Assembly: GCF_964204645.1 (NCBI RefSeq)
Contig: NC_134028.1
Coordinates: 4,686,501 to 4,750,500, forward strand
DNA from: Tubulanus polymorphus
Lineage: Eukaryota; Nemertea; Palaeonemertea; Tubulaniformes; Tubulanidae
Length of the DNA stretch: 64,000 bases
Reading direction: 5' to 3'
The translations under genes and the position numbers were made by a program. Positions 61,101 through 64,000 of the stretch are shown here, piece after piece (the first letter of the stretch is position 1; each line of letters opens with the position of its first letter). The notes under the pieces are model-generated. The model saw only the letters and a program-made list of their open reading frames with translations, did not search any database and was not told where the DNA came from.

Positions 61101-63024
61101 TCCCCACTCAAATCAGGGAAATTTGTTGAGAAATTGCTAGATCATGCTTAAATTCGTACGGTTTCTGTCTATGTCTTACGTATTTGGCTGGTTAATTGTG
61201 GATTCTTAGCAGATCTTAAGTCGGTGAATAGTCAGCATAAAAGAAGTGACTTGTCCCTGACTATATCTTTAAAATTCTCCCTGAATTCCGCTCTGAATCT
61301 ATTCGTTTATAATTTGTTCTGAATTGTTTTTACAGAGGCTCCGAAAACGTTCTCATGGGCAGCGATGGCGAGTAAGACACCATCGGCGGGAGGAAGCAGT
61401 GCTCCGATTACTGTACCTGCTGTGTCTAATAAACCGGTACCTGCAGCACCGAGTAAACCTGCTGCCGTAGCTGCATCTGAAGTGGTGAAAACGACGGAGG
61501 AGACGAATAATGCACCACAACCTCAAAGACCACCAAGGTTTGTAGATTACTGAAATCTTTATTAGTGCTGTTTCCATGGCTCGATTTTCGCGTGTTTCCT
61601 AGTATCTCGAGCAGACCTGATTGCATCTTCTATTTGAGTGCAGTTTCTAAAATCTTTGCTCTAAAATTCACATAGATGATAAAATGTTCTCTGAAAATTG
61701 GGATTATTTCTTGGGAAAATCAGGGAATTCTTAAGTTTTTTCGTAAAAAAATCAGGCAGAATTTGAGTGGCAATGGGAACCTCTTGATAAATGTAGCCCC
61801 CACCCCCACCCCTCCTTAATTAGGGATTCCCTGATCTGAAAGAACTATGTTTTAAGTGGGACTGAGTAAGAGACGTTTCAGGGGGGTAGTGCTGTGACTG
61901 CCTTACAGGGGAGTCCTGCAACTGTTCAGCTGATAATTATTTTGTATTTTGCTGTGTATTTCAGGTCAGCACGTGAGAGATCGGGAGCTATAAGAGAACG
62001 TGGTAGTCAGGGTGGTAGTGTTGGTAGAGGAGAATCTGGGGAGATTGATGAAAGTAGAAAACAGCGATGGCCCGATCATCATCAGTTGTTCGTCGGTAAT
62101 TTACCGTTGGACACGACAGTAGAGGAACTACGAACTTATTTTGAAGGTAATTGTCGAGTTTGAAATCTTAATGGAACTAGGAATGTCGTGGTCCTGATGA
62201 TAATTTAGTTCGAGTCTACCTGTATTTGTATTTCCTCAATCTGAATTGTCTCTTTAATGAGTCGTGTGTTTTGTATTTGATAGATTTTGGAAAGGTTGTC
62301 GATGTACGAATAAATACTAAAGGCACGGATAAAAAGGTAATTTCAGTTTCCTGATGCGACTAAACAATGAGCAGCATTTGTATGAGTTTTGAGTCACTGA
62401 TTGCTTTCATTTATTTCAGCATTATGGTTTTATATCATTTGAACAAGCGAGACTCGTCAATGAAATACTTAAAAATAGAGTAAGTTTCAATTTAGATATC
62501 ATTTTGTTTGATGGAGATGCGAATGTTTGTCACACTACTTTCTTAAGTGATGTCACGTCTTATAGTCATCAGATTTTACATATATAAACAATCGCGAAAT
62601 GCATAGAATGTAGTAATGGATTGTCTTTTATCATTTCCACAAGAAATAGCATTTTGTACGTCACTGCGTTTCAGTGATTCTTAAACGCATTCTGTGGTCG
62701 GGGATATTTGTTAGTTTCGTTAGTCACCAATAATAAGAGATCTGTTTGTTTCGTTATTTGCAGAAAGATTTAAAGAAATTCCGTAAAGATTACCCTCGGT
62801 TAAACGTGGAAGAGAAGAAACCTCGCAGTGATCTCGGACGCCCGGGTAGCGGACTCAGGCCGAACATGCGCGGAGGTAGTATGGGATTAGGACGCGGTGG
62901 AGGTATGAGAGGAGGTATGCGTGGAGGTATGTCTATCGGAGGTAACCCTCGAGCGGATACTCGCGGAGGACGAGGCGGTCCCCCCGGTACGGGCGGTGGT
63001 TTTAACGGACCACCGAGGCGTTAA
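58174..63024 (+). CDS. G3BP1: G3BP (Ras-GAP SH3-binding protein), stress-granule RNA-binding protein
   Basis: G3BP nucleates stress granules by RNA-driven condensation in the cytoplasm. Coding exons: 58174-58268, 59245-59326, 59424-59525, 59842-60010, 60631-60730, 60810-61057, 61336-61537, 61965-62146, 62284-62336, 62420-62479, 62764-63024; 1554 nt, 517 aa (human G3BP1 is 466). Start chosen by match to the vertebrate MVME start. Domains: NTF2-like dimer at about 1-140 ([43 protein letters not shown]) with Phe15 and Phe33 of the FGDF-peptide pocket present; an acidic region at about 145-265; a Pro-rich segment; an RRM from about 380 ([28 protein letters not shown]); and a C-terminal RGG tail with about five RGG/MRGG repeats. 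The last part of the RRM before RLNVEEKK reads [11 protein letters not shown], unlike vertebrate G3BP. There is a single copy here, so G3BP1 and G3BP2 cannot be told apart. Confidence 0.95.
58351..58848. mobile_element. 498-bp foldback MITE in the first intron after the G3BP start exon
   Basis: Terminal inverted repeat CTACTGTCTGTCACAC with its exact complement at the right end. Complementarity continues inward for over 150 bp per arm (GCGACGTTTTGGTCCGTAAT, GGAATTTGCATTCAGAAAT, GCATTACGCGAGCGT) to a roughly 100-bp non-paired centre. No coding capacity. Confidence 0.9.
60210..60482. mobile_element. 273-bp MITE in a G3BP intron
   Basis: Ends are inverted repeats of CGGGCGTAGGTCGRCCTTGC. The interior repeats GTTGCGACGCGATCG and CAGTCGCA words. 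GC-rich compared with the surrounding intron, which marks it as an insertion. Confidence 0.85.
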
Positions 63025-64000
63025 CAGGAATATCAGTGCTCTCTCGGAGAATGTATGCAATTCAAGCCCGCGTCGGACCAGGAGATATCGGTTGACACTA
63101 AATCGAGGCTTCGCGCGTTGCTCGCTTTGTCGTAGAAATGACTTTAACTCTCAGGTGTATATGTGCGTGTTGGAGTGTGCTAGGTGTTACGACGACAGGG
63201 CTGCGACGTGTTGAGTCTGGATTAAACGTAACTCCGGGAATAAATACATCAGTAATTCATTTGTAGATAAATTCACCGCTGTTGAAACCGACGCCTATCT
63301 TTAAACCAGTTCTATATTTAAACTGTTTTAAACCATTCCTCTGTTCGTCTTTATACATAAATCATTCGTATGGTTGTATATATCACAATTTGCAGATTCC
63401 TGATTTTTGTAAAGGTTAAGTTCGAAGTTTTTCGGGGTCCCCTATGTAACATGTGAATTTGCTCATGGTTGTCACGCGAACGATATTGAATCCTTCAGAA
63501 ATTTCGGAGAATAATAATTTGATTTGACGGTACGATTAGTTTCATCTCTGTTGATCAGTGGATGACGCAAGACCAAAACAAACATATATGAATTCTATGC
63601 AACATTTTGATTTGAAAATATTTTCATTTGTTTCGGGTTTTCTTTTTTTGTTCATCAGATTTTGAGATATCGTTATTATTCTCCGCGTGGCAATCGATCG
63701 ATAATATCATTAATGATTTCATAGTTTTGTTCAGTTGTTTATGAGTTTGATCAGTTGTGCATAATAGTTCTATCAGATATTTGGGTCCTATTGCTCATGA
63801 GTTATTGTCAGCGAACCTGTGGATAGCCGACTGGAGACAATTTAAACTGTATTGTCACCGGTCTTATTTATACGATGGTGGAACTTAAACCTATCGAGCT
63901 ATTAGTGAACCCTGCACTGGAGTTAATTGGGTTTGAATTATGGAATATAATCATGTATAAGAATAATGGCATTGGTTAAAATGTGCTACTTGATTGTAGT
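63025..64000 (+). other. G3BP 3' UTR and downstream flank
   Basis: AATAAA at 63239-63244, 215 bp after the stop, is the first candidate polyadenylation signal. The rest is AT-rich with no gene recognised up to the window edge. Confidence 0.5.

Overview
This is a stretch of an animal nuclear genome. The genes are split into many small exons with GT-AG introns, the non-coding DNA is AT-rich and full of miniature transposons, tRNA-derived SINEs and tandem repeats, and the protein families are typically animal. The mix (TET dioxygenase, TEX14, CLCA, G3BP, sorbitol dehydrogenase) and the repeat style suggest an invertebrate, most likely a lophotrochozoan such as a mollusc; that placement is inference. 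I rebuilt the five main genes by eye from splice signals and family similarity. All five give an open reading frame divisible by three with matching intron phases.

Layout. (1) 484-3017, plus: sorbitol dehydrogenase, 9 exons, 351 aa. (2) 5425-12158, minus: a CLCA-family metalloprotease/VWA protein, 13 exons, 920 aa, with a TATA box just upstream. (3) 12.2-16.8 kb: a gene-free block made largely of nested foldback elements and duplicated repeats. (4) 16909-33512, plus: a very large TET 5-methylcytosine dioxygenase, 9 coding exons, 3036 aa, with a disordered insert of about 1500 residues carrying three coding minisatellites and two AT-hook-like motifs. (5) 38738-49291, plus: a TEX14-like ankyrin/pseudokinase protein, 26 exons, 1286 aa. 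(6) 51116-56723, minus: an unresolved small gene or genes. There is a putative first exon next to an RFX X-box-like and an NRF1-like site, and four possible last exons that all begin in the same intron phase, two of them sharing an HPxEFLxW motif. (7) 58174-63024, plus: the stress-granule protein G3BP, 11 coding exons plus a 5' UTR exon, 517 aa.

There is no sign of operon-style cooperation. The only close pairing is divergent: gene 6 and G3BP start about 0.7 kb apart. The most interesting points are the TET architecture (no visible CXXC, oversized repeat-bearing insert, AT-hooks, SUMO-type sites, a possible internal promoter), the in-phase set of possible terminal exons in gene 6, duplicated 12-nt microexon candidates in TEX14, and a MITE whose empty site is preserved in a neighbouring repeat copy.
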